Assembly (NCBI RefSeq): GCF_001435955.1
Contig: NZ_AYYT01000001.1
Coordinates: forward strand, 1 to 64,000
Length of the DNA stretch: 64,000 nucleotides
Source: Ligilactobacillus salivarius DSM 20555 = ATCC 11741
GTDB lineage: Bacteria > Bacillota > Bacilli > Lactobacillales > Lactobacillaceae
Direction of reading: 5' to 3'
Below, in pieces: positions 35,018 through 44,648 of this stretch. Position numbers and translations under genes: made by a program. The notes below the pieces were generated by a model that did no database searches, had not been told where the DNA came from, and worked only from the letters and a program-made list of their open reading frames with translations. How positions within the stretch are numbered: position 1 is the first letter of the stretch; every line of letters starts with the position of its first letter.

Positions 35018-36328
35018 ATGGCAAATCCAGTAGTAGCAATTGTTGGTAGACCTAACGTTGGGAAATCAACAATTTTTAATCGATTAGCCGGGGAAAGAAT
35101 TTCTATTGTTGAAGATACACCTGGTGTTACAAGAGATAGAATTTATGCTCGCACTGAATGGTTGGGACATCCTTTCAACTTAATTGATACAGGTGGTATC
35201 GATATTGGTGATGAACCATTTTTAACTCAAATTACTGAGCAAGCAGAAATCGCAATCGAAGAAGCTGATGTAATTATCTTTGTAGTTAGTGTTAAAGAAG
35301 GAGTTACAGATGCAGACGAAAAGGTTGCAAGGATTTTATATCGTACCGATAAACCAGTAGTTCTAGCCGTTAATAAGGTAGATAATCCTGAATTAAGAGC
35401 TGATATCTACGATTTTTACTCACTTGGTTTTGGTGAACCAATTCCAGTTGCTGGTACTCACGGTATTGGTACTGGTGATTTACTTGATAAAATTATTAAA
35501 GAATTTCCTAAAGATGCAACTAATGAAGAAGATGATTCCATTAAATTTAGTTTTATTGGACGTCCAAATGTTGGTAAATCTTCATTAGTTAATGCCATTT
35601 TAGGTGAAAATCGAGTTATTGTTTCAAACATTGAAGGTACAACTCGAGATGCAATTGACACTCGCTTTGAAACTGAAGATGGTACAAAGTATACTATGAT
35701 TGATACAGCTGGTATTCGAAAGAAAGGTAAAGTTTACGAAAATACTGAAAAATATTCAGTTTTACGTGCTATGCGTGCTATTGATAGATCTGATGTGGTA
35801 TGTGTGGTATTAAATGCTGAAGAAGGTATTCGTGAACAAGATAAACACGTAGCTGGATATGCTCATGAAGCTGGACGAGCAATTGTTATTGTTGTTAATA
35901 AATGGGATACTTTGAAGAAAGACAACAAAACAATGTCTGACTTTGAAAATCTTATTAGACAAGAATTCCAATACCTAAGTTATGCTCCAATTGTTTTTGT
36001 ATCTGCTAAAACAAAGCAACGACTTGATAAACTTCCTGAGTTAATTAAGCGTGTAAATGATAATCATGAACAACGTATCTCATCTGCTGTCCTAAATGAT
36101 GTTGTAATGGATGCAATTGCACATAATCCAACACCAACAGATAATGGTAAGAGATTAAGAATTTACTATGCAACTCAAGTAGCAATTAAGCCACCTACAT
36201 TTGTAATTTTCGTAAATGATCCAGAATTAATGCATTTTTCATATGAACGATTCTTAGAAAATCAAATTCGTGAAGCTTTTGACTTTGAAGGTACTCCAAT
36301 TCATATCATTGAACGCAGAAGAAAATAA
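35018..36328 (+). CDS. der: Ribosome biogenesis GTPase Der (EngA)
   Basis: This is a double-GTPase protein needed for 50S subunit assembly. 436 residues. The first G domain has GRPNVGKS at 10-17 and NKVD at about 119-122. The second has GRPNVGKS at 181-188, DTAG, and NKWD. A C-terminal KH-like domain follows ([20 protein letters not shown]). AGGAGGCG precedes the ATG. Confidence 0.98.
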   Translation: MANPVVAIVGRPNVGKSTIFNRLAGERISIVEDTPGVTRDRIYARTEWLGHPFNLIDTGGIDIGDEPFLTQITEQAEIAIEEADVIIFVVSVKEGVTDADEKVARILYRTDKPVVLAVNKVDNPELRADIYDFYSLGFGEPIPVAGTHGIGTGDLLDKIIKEFPKDATNEEDDSIKFSFIGRPNVGKSSLVNAILGENRVIVSNIEGTTRDAIDTRFETEDGTKYTMIDTAGIRKKGKVYENTEKYSVLRAMRAIDRSDVVCVVLNAEEGIREQDKHVAGYAHEAGRAIVIVVNKWDTLKKDNKTMSDFENLIRQEFQYLSYAPIVFVSAKTKQRLDKLPELIKRVNDNHEQRISSAVLNDVVMDAIAHNPTPTDNGKRLRIYYATQVAIKPPTFVIFVNDPELMHFSYERFLENQIREAFDFEGTPIHIIERRRK

Positions 36329-36356
36329 TTATTATTATACAAATAATTCGAAAACA

Positions 36357-36385
36357 TTGATATCATAGGCTTTCTATGCTATCCT
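36357..36385 (+). promoter_or_regulatory. Promoter of hup
   Basis: TTGATA (36357-36362), 17-base spacer, TATCCT (36380-36385) with TG at the extended -10 position. Confidence 0.65.
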
Positions 36386-36448
36386 AGTAAAGGATACTAA
36401 ATTACATTTTGTGATTTGAGTATGACATTCTCTGAGGAGGTGGAATAC

Positions 36449-36724
36449 ATGGCAAACAAAGCAGCATTGATTGAACGCGTTGCAGAAAAGACAGGTTTAA
36501 CTAAGAAAGATGCAACAGTTGCTGTTGACGCAGTTTTTGAAACAATTCAAGACGCATTAGTTGACGGTGAAAAAGTACAATTAATCGGTTTTGGTAACTT
36601 CGAAGTACGTGAACGTGCAGCTCGTAAGGGTCGCAACCCACAAACAGGAGAAGAAATCGAAATTCCAGCAAGCAAAGTTCCTGCATTTAAGCCAGGTAAA
36701 TCTTTGAAAGACGCTGTTAAATAA
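36449..36724 (+). CDS. hup: DNA-binding protein HU
   Basis: Nucleoid-associated histone-like protein that bends DNA, 91 residues. It begins [20 protein letters not shown], has the central [20 protein letters not shown] (beta-arm) and ends [12 protein letters not shown]. The open frame extends eleven codons upstream to 36416, but those residues are encoded by the ribosome site GAGGAGGTGG (36434-36443), so the ATG at 36449 is the start. Confidence 0.98.
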   Translation: MANKAALIERVAEKTGLTKKDATVAVDAVFETIQDALVDGEKVQLIGFGNFEVRERAARKGRNPQTGEEIEIPASKVPAFKPGKSLKDAVK

Positions 36725-36736
36725 GATTAAATAAGA

Positions 36737-36772
36737 AACAGGTAATGATTTTTAACTCATTACCTGTTTTTT
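36737..36772 (+). terminator. Terminator after hup
   Basis: AACAGGTAATGA (36737-36748) pairs with TCATTACCTGTT (36757-36768), then seven T. Confidence 0.92.
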
Positions 36773-36782
36773 TATATAATAT

Positions 36783-36932
36783 TTACTTTTTAGAATCATA
36801 ATTATTATCCTTAATGCGCACAGTCACTTGACTTGGTTGATTTATACGAGTATTCCATACCAAAATTCCTAAAACGACACTAGTCATAAGTAATAATACA
36901 AAGCCTAATAAATTAAGTAGCATATTAATCAT
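36783..36932 (-). CDS. Small hypothetical membrane protein (49 residues)
   Basis: This short minus-strand frame lies in the gap between hup and the GNAT gene. It encodes 49 residues, beginning MINMLLNLLG, with one membrane helix (about 5-26) and a short polar tail ending KDNNYDSKK. Support comes from AGAAAGGG placed just upstream of the start and an upstream promoter (TTGTTT, 17 bases, TATACT with extended TG, at 36976-36948). I do not recognise the family. The second Met (residue 4) is an alternative start. Confidence 0.65.
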   Translation of the reverse strand: MINMLLNLLGFVLLLMTSVVLGILVWNTRINQPSQVTVRIKDNNYDSKK

Positions 36933-36947
36933 CCCTTTCTTGCTATA

Positions 36948-36976
36948 AGTATAGCATACATAAAAATTGTAAACAA
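36948..36976 (-). promoter_or_regulatory. Promoter of the 49-residue membrane protein
   Basis: On the minus strand TTGTTT (36976-36971), 17-base spacer, TATACT (36953-36948) with TG before the -10. Confidence 0.5.
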
Positions 36977-37094
36977 AGTATAGTCAAAATTAAAAGAATT
37001 CCTAAAGAAATTAAATAAAAGTATTTCTTATTCTTGAATTAAAAACGTTATCAATGTTAGAGTAATATTATTCAAGGGTAAGGAGAGATTTATA

Positions 37095-37700
37095 ATGATA
37101 AAAATTCGTCCATTAAATGAGTCTGATGAAGGTGATATAGCCCAGATATTGAATAAGACTTGGAATTTTGATGGCGAGAATGATGAACTACTAGAAAGTA
37201 GAATGTATTTTCTAGAATGTATGACTAATGCAAGTTACGCTCGTGTTGCTACAGTTGATGGAAAGGTTGCTGGAGTTCTTATAGCAGCAAATTTACAAGA
37301 AGAACATCGCAATTGGAACGTAATTATGCGTAGTATCTGGCTAAAAATGAAGCAATTTTTTATTTCTCAAGAAGAAGTTGCACAAAATTGGGAAGGTGAA
37401 GAGCAAATTTTACAAACACTTGAAGAAAAACTTCCCAAAGATTATGACGCTGAATTGAATTTATTTGTTGTCAGTCCAGAATTTCGTGGATATGGTATAG
37501 GTAGCAAGTTATATCGTCAGTTTGAAATATACTTGAAGAAGCAACATTTAAAATCCTTCTTTTTGCATACAGATACTGGTTGTGCATATAAATTTTATGA
37601 ACATAAAGGATTAAAACGAAAAGCTATGAAGAAATCATCTTGTTTTTATGCAATAAAAGATCATAAGCCTGTGACTTTCTTCATCTATGGTAATGTATAA
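37095..37700 (+). CDS. GNAT-family N-acetyltransferase
   Basis: Acetyl-CoA-dependent acetyltransferase of 201 residues. The N terminus IKIRPLNESDEGDIAQIL is typical of GNATs. The CoA-binding motif is LFVVSPEFRGYGIGSKLYRQ, followed by LHTDTGCAYKFYEHKGLKRK. A long insertion (about 75-115) separates the first strands from the CoA motif. Substrate unknown. Monocistronic, with GGAGAG before the ATG. Confidence 0.85.
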   Translation: MIKIRPLNESDEGDIAQILNKTWNFDGENDELLESRMYFLECMTNASYARVATVDGKVAGVLIAANLQEEHRNWNVIMRSIWLKMKQFFISQEEVAQNWEGEEQILQTLEEKLPKDYDAELNLFVVSPEFRGYGIGSKLYRQFEIYLKKQHLKSFFLHTDTGCAYKFYEHKGLKRKAMKKSSCFYAIKDHKPVTFFIYGNV

Positions 37701-37792
37701 TATATTTAAAAAGTTTTCTTTGATTAGAAAGCTTTTTTTATTTATTTATATCTATTTTTAGAGTAAAATTTAACTTAAGGAGGTATTAAAAT

Positions 37793-38689
37793 ATGCTTAA
37801 AATCACTAATCTTAATAAAAGTTTTGGTAGCAAAAATGTACTAAAAAACATTTCATTTTCTGCTCCTGCTGGTAAGATAACTGGATTTATTGGCAAAAAC
37901 GGTTCAGGAAAAACGACAACCTTCCATTCTATTCTAAATTTTATAGATTACAGTGGTAATATTACTTTCAATAATAAACGTATTGATGAAAATAGTTATG
38001 CTAATATCGGATATTTACCGGAAGAACGTAGCCTAATTCCTAAATTAACGGTTTATTCCCAGGTTAAATATTTGGCAAATTTGAAGGGTATGTCTACTGC
38101 TGAAGTAAAATCTGAACTACCAAAATGGTTAGATAGACTTCAAGTAGTTGGTAAAATGAACGATAAAATTAAAAGTTTATCAAAAGGAAACCAACAAAAA
38201 ATTCAGTTAATTGCAACATTAATACATAAACCCAAGCTAATTATTCTAGATGAACCATTCAGTGGCTTAGATCCAGTTAATACAGATTTGTTAAAGCAAG
38301 TAATTCTTGCTGAACAAGAGCGCGGAGCAACAATTATTTTTTCTGATCATTCTATGAATAACGTTGAAGAACTTTGCGATAACGTAATTATGATAAATAA
38401 TGGCCTTAAAGTTCTAGATGGATCGATTCAAGATGTTAGAGAAAGTTTTGGATTAACGAGAATTTTCGTACGAACTCCAATGACTGAAACAGAATTAGCA
38501 AATCTACCACATGTTATTTCCGTAAATCTAACCAAAAATGGAAGTTATCGTTTAGTAATTGATGATGAACAAGCAGGAAAAGAATTGTATTCTTTATTAA
38601 CTAAAGGTGAATACATTAGAACTTTCAATCAAGAAGCACCTACTTTAGATGAAATTTTTAAAATGAAAGTAGGTGAGACTATTGCATAA
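37793..38689 (+). CDS. ABC transporter ATP-binding protein (NatA-like)
   Basis: ATPase subunit of an ABC-2 type exporter, 298 residues. Walker A is GKNGSGKT (34-41), the signature is LSKGNQQKIQL, Walker B is LIILDEPFSGLDP and the H-loop His is in FSDHSMNNVEEL. The C-terminal 70 residues form an extra domain as in NatA. AGGAGG precedes the ATG. The 3' end overlaps the permease start. The substrate (sodium, drug or peptide) cannot be told. Confidence 0.93.
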   Translation: MLKITNLNKSFGSKNVLKNISFSAPAGKITGFIGKNGSGKTTTFHSILNFIDYSGNITFNNKRIDENSYANIGYLPEERSLIPKLTVYSQVKYLANLKGMSTAEVKSELPKWLDRLQVVGKMNDKIKSLSKGNQQKIQLIATLIHKPKLIILDEPFSGLDPVNTDLLKQVILAEQERGATIIFSDHSMNNVEELCDNVIMINNGLKVLDGSIQDVRESFGLTRIFVRTPMTETELANLPHVISVNLTKNGSYRLVIDDEQAGKELYSLLTKGEYIRTFNQEAPTLDEIFKMKVGETIA

Positions 38690-39881
38690 ATTATTATTAG
38701 TAGCTAAAGAAACTTATATTCGTCAAGTTAAATCATGGTCGTTTTTATTCTTAGTATTGTCTCCATTCATTTTTATTGGTTTATCAGCAACTATTAGCTA
38801 CTTTGGCGCAAAGATGACACCTGATGATCAAATTGCTATTGTTTCCACTGATAAAACGATACAGTCTCAATTAAAACATCATGACACGTTTACTTGGAAA
38901 TATAAGTCAGTTGATGACGCTAAGAAAGCTATGAAAGATGACAAAATAGTTGGCTACGTTTATATTAAATCTGATAGCCAGAAAATTTCTGCCAATTACT
39001 ACGGAAATGATGAAATGTCTTCTACTGATGAAGTTAAAATTAGGCAGATTCTTCAAAGTAAACAAGCTACTTTAAACATTATTAATGCTGGACTTGATAA
39101 GCAGCAACTTCAACAGCTAAGTATTCAGCCTCAATATAAGAAACACATAGCAAAAAAAGCAGTTGATAAAAAAACAGTTCAATCTATTTCATATATGATA
39201 CTGAGTTTTTTAATGTACATAGTTATCCTTACTTATGCAGCAACTACAGCTCAAGAGATCGCTGCTGAGAAGGGAACCAAAATTATGGAAGTTATTTTTT
39301 CAAGTATGTCAGCAACTAAATACTTCTATGGTAAAATTTTAGGTATTTTAGGAGTTATTTTAACTCATATAGGAATTTACTTACTTGGTGGAATAGCTAT
39401 CTACCCATTTATTATCAATTTAGACATGGTATCTAAGTTCAAAGATATGATTGGAGATATTTTATTAAATCTTGTTTCTGTCAATCTCATATATGTTGTT
39501 TTAGGAATTGTTATCTATACTATCTTAGCTGCATTCTTTGGTGCTTTAGTAGTTAGAGTTGAGGACACAAGTAAGGCAATTCAACCAATTACTATCCTAA
39601 TCATCGCATCTTTCTTGAGTTCAATGGTATTTATTAATAATCCTTCAAGTATGATCGTAAAAGTATTATCTTATGTACCATTCCTATCATCATTCTTTAT
39701 GCCAATTAGAGTAATTGATAATAGTGTATCTATTATAGAAATCAGCATTTCTTTAGCAATTCTATTTGCTACAACAGCTCTAATGACTAGTTATATTAGT
39801 AAAATATATTTTGGATTGATTCTTCAAAGTGATGATGTAGGAATCTGGAAGAATTTTAGACGGGGATTGAAATTTAAATAG
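38682..39881 (+). CDS. ABC-2 type transporter permease (NatB-like)
   Basis: Membrane partner of the preceding ATPase, about 399 residues. One N-terminal helix (about 15-40) is followed by a roughly 130-residue extracytoplasmic domain and then five or six helices, with EIAAEKGTKIMEVIFSSMSA, the ABC-2 family coupling motif, after the second. The longest frame begins with a GTG at 38673; AGGTGAG at 38671-38677 suggests the TTG at 38682. Both are inside the ATPase gene, so translation is coupled. Confidence 0.9.
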   Translation: MHKLLLVAKETYIRQVKSWSFLFLVLSPFIFIGLSATISYFGAKMTPDDQIAIVSTDKTIQSQLKHHDTFTWKYKSVDDAKKAMKDDKIVGYVYIKSDSQKISANYYGNDEMSSTDEVKIRQILQSKQATLNIINAGLDKQQLQQLSIQPQYKKHIAKKAVDKKTVQSISYMILSFLMYIVILTYAATTAQEIAAEKGTKIMEVIFSSMSATKYFYGKILGILGVILTHIGIYLLGGIAIYPFIINLDMVSKFKDMIGDILLNLVSVNLIYVVLGIVIYTILAAFFGALVVRVEDTSKAIQPITILIIASFLSSMVFINNPSSMIVKVLSYVPFLSSFFMPIRVIDNSVSIIEISISLAILFATTALMTSYISKIYFGLILQSDDVGIWKNFRRGLKFK

Positions 39882-39883
39882 TA

Positions 39884-39922
39884 AAAAAAAGACATTTTCG
39901 ATAAAAAGAAAATGTCTTTTTT
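39884..39922. terminator. Bidirectional terminator
   Basis: AAAAAAAGACATTTTC pairs with GAAAATGTCTTTTTT. It serves the ABC permease and the converging DMT transporter. Confidence 0.92.
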
Positions 39923-40820
39923 ACTGGATTTTTCCTTTTGGTTGCCAGTTTAATAAGATAACAGCCAAAATTATTAGAACTGAACCTATCATATCAGCTA
40001 AATAGAAATGCATATTAAAAACTAAAATAGAACCAATTGTGGCTGAAATAGGTTCAAAGGCATCTAACATACTTGCAGTTGTTGCCTTAACATAGCGTAA
40101 AGCACTAGTAAATAATTGAAATGGAATAATTGTTCCAATTACTAATACACATAATAATGGCACAATAGCTTGTGGTGCTAAAATGCTAGCACTAACGTGA
40201 GGATGGATAATAAACAATCCAACTCCTGCAATTAGTAATCCCCAGCCTGTGACGGCAGTTGGAGAAAATTCATGAATTAATGACTTGGGAATCAGAGTAT
40301 TAGTAGCTACTCCAATCGCTGACAAAAGCCCCCAAAACAAAACTTGTGGAGTTATTGCTAAATGATTTATATTTCCATGTGTAGCAAGAATAAATACACC
40401 AATAAATGCAATAATCGTACAAATAACTTCAATTCTTCTAGGTGCTTGACGTTTTACAATTGTTAAGTAAAACAGTATAAAAAAAGGACCTATAAATTGA
40501 AGAATAGTAGCTATTGAAGCATCACCATATTTTATTGCTTCAAAATAACAGTATTGAACTGGAATTAAACCTAATAGTCCAAACATAATAATTGTAAAAC
40601 TACTTTTTTTAGTTTTCCAAATTTCCATAGGCTTATCCTTATTTAACCAACTGAAAAATAGTATCACTAAACCACTTATAATCATTCTTATTTGACTTAC
40701 AAATATAGGTGTATTACTTCTATCCAGGTTAAAAATGAATTTAGCAAAAATTCCAGATATTCCCCAGAAAGTACAGGAAATAATAATCATTATCGTCCAA
40801 AACTTTTTTTTATTTTCCAT
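39921..40820 (-). CDS. DMT-superfamily (EamA) transporter
   Basis: Membrane transporter of about 299 residues with ten helices in two EamA repeats (first near FWGISGIFAKFIF, second near LFWGLLSAIGVATNTLIP). The family carries metabolites, amino acids or drugs outward; the substrate is unknown. A GTG at 40853 is in frame, but AGGAAGG favours the ATG at 40820. Alone in its transcription unit. Confidence 0.88.
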   Translation of the reverse strand: MENKKKFWTIMIIISCTFWGISGIFAKFIFNLDRSNTPIFVSQIRMIISGLVILFFSWLNKDKPMEIWKTKKSSFTIIMFGLLGLIPVQYCYFEAIKYGDASIATILQFIGPFFILFYLTIVKRQAPRRIEVICTIIAFIGVFILATHGNINHLAITPQVLFWGLLSAIGVATNTLIPKSLIHEFSPTAVTGWGLLIAGVGLFIIHPHVSASILAPQAIVPLLCVLVIGTIIPFQLFTSALRYVKATTASMLDAFEPISATIGSILVFNMHFYLADMIGSVLIILAVILLNWQPKGKIQ

Positions 40821-40961
40821 GGATAAAAATTTCCTTCCTAAAAACATACTCACTTATTATACACGGAAAATACTTGAATAAACAATTAAAATTCAATTAA
40901 CTAAATATTATTTCAAATATAAATTAGTATCTCAAAATACTTTCACTAGTTCATCATTATT

Positions 40962-41801
40962 TTAGATATTAATAATGTTCATCCGATACTTCCATTGATC
41001 CATAAAAGTATCTTTTTGCCATTCATGATATTTGCGTTTTTTCTTTCTTACACCAACAGCTTGGTTAAGATAAGACGTACCTGCTATTTGGAAAGGTTCA
41101 TGCCAACCGTGTACATGTCCATAAAATACATATTTAATTTCAGGATAATCTTGAATTAACTTGCCTAAATGTCGACTACCTAAAAGAGCATTTACCATTT
41201 CAAAAATACGAATTTCTTTGTCACTCTTTAAAGTAGCAGGTTTTGACCATAAAGCTTTACTATTAGGTACAAAATGCGTTACAAATATCACTTTCTTTTT
41301 AGCTTGTTTTGCTAAATCAAATTGTTGCTTGGATTGCTGTAAAGCTAATTGCTCACGTTCATTATCCGACATTGGTTGTTTTATACCAGCATCAATCCAA
41401 TAAGTATTTTTCCAACGCTTAATCTCATCCTCAGTCAAAGTAGGGGAGAAACTATAATCATACCATCCATTGTTTCCAATGATACGCCAATCAGTATTAG
41501 GAATGTCAATGTAAGCATTATGCAGATAAAAATCAGAGATATTATTATTTTCTAGTTCTGTAAAAGTTATATTTTTCAGCATATCATGATTACCAGCAAT
41601 AAAATAAACTTTCCCAGTAATTAAGGTATTTAGTTTTTCAAGATAATTCTTTGTCTTTTGAAAATCATTAAACATATCTCCAGCAAAAAGATAATATTCC
41701 ACATTCTGTTTATTTAAATAATTAGCTTGTAAGGACACAATTTCATCAGGATCTTGTCGATTTACATCTAAATGGTTATCACTAGAAATTGCAATTTTCA
41801 T
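40962..41801 (-). CDS. Metallophosphoesterase (TIGR03729-like)
   Basis: This is a cytoplasmic calcineurin-like phosphoesterase of 279 residues. Metal-binding motifs in order are SSDNHLD (with Asp-x-His replaced by DNH), FAGDMFND, GNHDM, VTHFVPN and GHVHGWHEP. It fits the TIGR03729 putative phosphoesterase type of lactic acid bacteria. An upstream in-frame ATG (41810) is too close to AGGAGA, so the ATG at 41801 is chosen. Substrate unknown. Confidence 0.85.
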   Translation of the reverse strand: MKIAISSDNHLDVNRQDPDEIVSLQANYLNKQNVEYYLFAGDMFNDFQKTKNYLEKLNTLITGKVYFIAGNHDMLKNITFTELENNNISDFYLHNAYIDIPNTDWRIIGNNGWYDYSFSPTLTEDEIKRWKNTYWIDAGIKQPMSDNEREQLALQQSKQQFDLAKQAKKKVIFVTHFVPNSKALWSKPATLKSDKEIRIFEMVNALLGSRHLGKLIQDYPEIKYVFYGHVHGWHEPFQIAGTSYLNQAVGVRKKKRKYHEWQKDTFMDQWKYRMNIINI

Positions 41802-41923
41802 AATTAGCATTCTCCTATTTGAATAATAGCTAGATTATAGGTGTAATTTAGATAAAAAGCAAATGATAATATATAATTTTTATGCTAAAATTAACTTATC
41901 AAGTTAAGAAGGGGGATTGCCAC

Positions 41924-43177
41924 ATGGATTTTAAGAAATTAGACCCTGAATTATGGCAAGCCATTGCAAACGAAGAACAACGTCAACAAAACAACATAGA
42001 GTTAATTGCTTCTGAAAATATTGTTTCAAAGAACGTTTTAGACGCTCAAGGAAGTGTATTGACTAATAAATATGCTGAAGGTTATCCTGGACGCCGTTAT
42101 TATGGCGGATGCCAGTTTATTGATGTTGTAGAAAATTTAGCAACCGATCGTGCGAAACAACTTTTTGGTGCTAAATATGTCAATGTTCAACCTCATTCAG
42201 GTTCTCAAGCAAACGCTGCTGCTTATATGAGTTTGGTAGAGCCTGGCGATACCATCATGGGCATGGACTTAGCTGCTGGTGGTCATTTAACTCATGGTTC
42301 TCCAGTTAACTTTAGTGGAAAGACATATAACTTTGTTAGTTATGGTGTCGATAAAAAAACTGAAATGCTAGACTACGATGAAATAGCTAGATTAGCACGT
42401 GAACATCAGCCTAAATTAATTGTTGCAGGAGCCAGTGCTTATTCTCGAATTATTGATTTTTCTAAATTCAGAGAAATTGCTGATGAAGTAGGGGCAAAAT
42501 TGATGGTTGATATGGCTCATATTGCCGGTTTAGTTGCGGTTGGTCTTCATCCAAATCCTGTTCCTTATGCTGATATTACAACAACTACTACACATAAGAC
42601 ACTCCGTGGTCCACGTGGAGGAATGATTTTAACTAATGATGAAAATTTAGCTAAAAAAATAAACAGCAATGTTTTCCCAGGAACTCAAGGAGGGCCATTA
42701 GAACACGTTATAGCCGGTAAAGCAGCTGCTTTTGGTGAAGCTTTAACACCTGAATTCAAAGAATATGGTGAACAAATTATCAGAAATACTCAAGAAATGG
42801 CACTATGCTTTGCTGATAATGAAAAAGCTCGTTTAGTATCTAATGGTTCAGATAATCATCTTTTACTATTAGATGTTAGAAACTTTGGTTTAAATGGTAA
42901 AGAAGCTGAAAAATTACTTGATCAAGTAAATATTACAGTTAATAAAAATTCAATTCCTTTCGAAACACTTAGTCCATTTAAAACAAGTGGTATTCGTATC
43001 GGTACACCAGCAATTACTAGTCGTGGCTTTAATGAGGAAGATTCATATCAAGTTGCTAAATTAATTCTTACAGTTCTTGCAAATAAAGATGATGAACAAG
43101 TTTTAGCTGATGTAAAACGTCAAGTTAAAGAATTGACAGATGCACATCCAATTTATGCTGAAGATTCAATTAGATAA
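41924..43177 (+). CDS. glyA: Serine hydroxymethyltransferase
   Basis: PLP enzyme that converts serine and tetrahydrofolate to glycine and methylene-THF. 417 residues, normal length. The PLP Lys is K225 in [14 protein letters not shown]. Other family strings are [20 protein letters not shown] and [11 protein letters not shown]. The frame extends upstream to 41882, but AAGGGGG (41909-41915) gives the ATG at 41924. Confidence 0.98.
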   Translation: MDFKKLDPELWQAIANEEQRQQNNIELIASENIVSKNVLDAQGSVLTNKYAEGYPGRRYYGGCQFIDVVENLATDRAKQLFGAKYVNVQPHSGSQANAAAYMSLVEPGDTIMGMDLAAGGHLTHGSPVNFSGKTYNFVSYGVDKKTEMLDYDEIARLAREHQPKLIVAGASAYSRIIDFSKFREIADEVGAKLMVDMAHIAGLVAVGLHPNPVPYADITTTTTHKTLRGPRGGMILTNDENLAKKINSNVFPGTQGGPLEHVIAGKAAAFGEALTPEFKEYGEQIIRNTQEMALCFADNEKARLVSNGSDNHLLLLDVRNFGLNGKEAEKLLDQVNITVNKNSIPFETLSPFKTSGIRIGTPAITSRGFNEEDSYQVAKLILTVLANKDDEQVLADVKRQVKELTDAHPIYAEDSIR

Positions 43178-43185
43178 TTAATTAA

Positions 43186-43220
43186 AGAGATGTACGTTAT
43201 TCCAATGTACATCTTTATTT
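43186..43220 (+). terminator. Terminator after glyA
   Basis: AGATGTAC (43188-43195) pairs with GTACATCT (43207-43214), with A and T flanks. Confidence 0.75.
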
Positions 43221-43235
43221 ATAAGGAGAAAAACT

Positions 43236-43685
43236 ATGAATAGTAGTTTAATAGAAAAGTTTTGGACAGATTTCTGTAATAATCATGGTATTAGCAAATC
43301 TAGTCATTATGAAGCATATAGCTTTGGTGATCCAGAATCAGCAGATTATATAGCTGATTTAGTCAAAAATGGCATAAAAACAGCAACATCTTCAGCTTTA
43401 GAATTATATGAAGAAAATGAACGAATCCCACAAGTTGGTGATTATAATGTAATTCTTGATAGCCAAAATTTACCAATTTGCGTCACACAGACTAAAGTTG
43501 TTGAAATTGTACCATTTAATCAAATTATGGTTGAACACGCATATCATGAAGGCGAAGGAAATCGTTCATATGAATATTGGCATAATGCACATGTTAAGTT
43601 TTTTAATGCAGAATTTAAATCTGCTAACAAAGTTTTTACAGATTCTTCGCCAATTGTTTGTGAAGTTTTTGAACTCATAAAATAA
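43236..43685 (+). CDS. ASCH-domain protein
   Basis: Cytoplasmic protein of 149 residues with an ASCH domain, a PUA-like fold thought to bind RNA or act on modified nucleosides. Visible hallmarks are the N-terminal SLIEKFWTDFC, YSFGDPESAD, GIKTATSSALELYE and the C-terminal EGEGNRSYEYWHNAHVKFF. AAGGAG precedes the ATG. The stretch after the glyA terminator suggests separate or read-through expression. Confidence 0.85.
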   Translation: MNSSLIEKFWTDFCNNHGISKSSHYEAYSFGDPESADYIADLVKNGIKTATSSALELYEENERIPQVGDYNVILDSQNLPICVTQTKVVEIVPFNQIMVEHAYHEGEGNRSYEYWHNAHVKFFNAEFKSANKVFTDSSPIVCEVFELIK

Positions 43686-43763
43686 AATTATGCTGTTAAT
43701 TTTGCTTAATTAACGCTATTTTTAGCGTAATATCACCAAATACTTGAAATCAAATAATTACAT

Positions 43764-43790
43764 AATAATAGGGGGCTCCCTGTTATTTTT
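43764..43790 (+). terminator. Terminator after the ASCH gene
   Basis: AATAATAGGG pairs with CCCTGTTATT (one wobble) around GGCT, followed by TTTTTTTAT. Confidence 0.85.
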
Positions 43791-43867
43791 TTATTTATCT
43801 AGTTTACATAATATACATTATCAAAAGTGTAATTAAAAGAAAAAAGGTCCCCCGAAACCGCCCCAGA

Positions 43868-43903
43868 TAAAAAATAACGATTTTCAAACTAGAAAATCGT
43901 TAT
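43868..43903 (-). terminator. Terminator of lepB
   Basis: On the minus strand ATAACGATTTTC pairs with GAAAATCGTTAT around TAGTTT, followed by TTTTTATC. Confidence 0.88.
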
Positions 43904-43911
43904 CCATAAAA

Positions 43912-44499
43912 TTAATCATTTTTATCATACGAATTTATCAAATCTTTTTTGTCATTCCAAAACGGAACTTTTGCAACACCATTAACTTTATCTTTAGGAA
44001 CAAATCCATAATAACGACTGTCATTTGAAACAGCTCGATTATCGCCTAAGACAAAATATGAATTTTTAGGAACTATAATTATTTTTCCTGTACCCAATGC
44101 TACACCTTGTTCTTCAACAGCAGCTTCTTGAATGTTTAATGTACCTTGTTTTTGCTGTTTCTTAGATATGTAGCTTTGAGATTCTTTTTTACCATTTACA
44201 TATAATGTACCGTCATTCTTGTATTCTACCTTATCTCCAGGTAAAGCAATAACTCTTTTAACATAACGTGCGTTTTTAGCAACATCTGGACGTTTATCTA
44301 CCCCATACGCATCAAATACAATCACTGAATCTCGTTTTATTTTAGCATGATGAATTTCCATAACTAATTCTTTGTCTTGTAAATTAGGAAACATCGAGAT
44401 ACCGTCTACTCGAACAACTGTAAATACAAAAGTTTTTATTAGTAATCCAACTAATAAGCCGATTGCGATGGGAAGAACCCAACCTTTCAATATTTTCAC
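43912..44499 (-). CDS. lepB: Signal peptidase I
   Basis: Membrane Ser/Lys protease that removes signal peptides of exported proteins. 195 residues. One N-terminal helix (about 8-28) is followed by catalytic S35 in VDGISMFPNL and K81 in ARYVKRVIALPGDKVEY. The C-terminal box is GDNRAVSNDSRYYGFV. It would process secreted proteins including the XrtG substrate. Starts ATG with AAAGGTGAG upstream. Confidence 0.96.
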   Translation of the reverse strand: MKILKGWVLPIAIGLLVGLLIKTFVFTVVRVDGISMFPNLQDKELVMEIHHAKIKRDSVIVFDAYGVDKRPDVAKNARYVKRVIALPGDKVEYKNDGTLYVNGKKESQSYISKKQQKQGTLNIQEAAVEEQGVALGTGKIIIVPKNSYFVLGDNRAVSNDSRYYGFVPKDKVNGVAKVPFWNDKKDLINSYDKND

Positions 44500-44648
44500 T
44501 TCTAACTCACCTTTCTGTTTTAACGTTAATCTGATACCTAGAGTATATAGTATATCGTATTAATAAAAAAGTTCATATAACTTAAAACATAATTTAACCT
44601 TTTTATGATATATAAAAAAGCTAAAGCATCTGCCCTAGCTTTCGAATA

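Larger units (their letters stand above)
43686..43911. other. Convergent intergenic region with three hairpins
   Basis: Holds ACGCTA/TAGCGT (43713-43728), a plus-strand terminator AATAATAGGG/CCCTGTTATT followed by T-run (43764-43790), and the lepB terminator. A patch of G/C runs (GTCCCCCG and CCGCCCC, about 43848-43865) stands out in AT-rich DNA and is not explained. No gene seen. Confidence 0.6.

Noticed and set aside
36416-36448. Longer HU start at 36416
   Set aside because: The extra residues are encoded by the ribosome binding site itself; HU proteins begin MANK.
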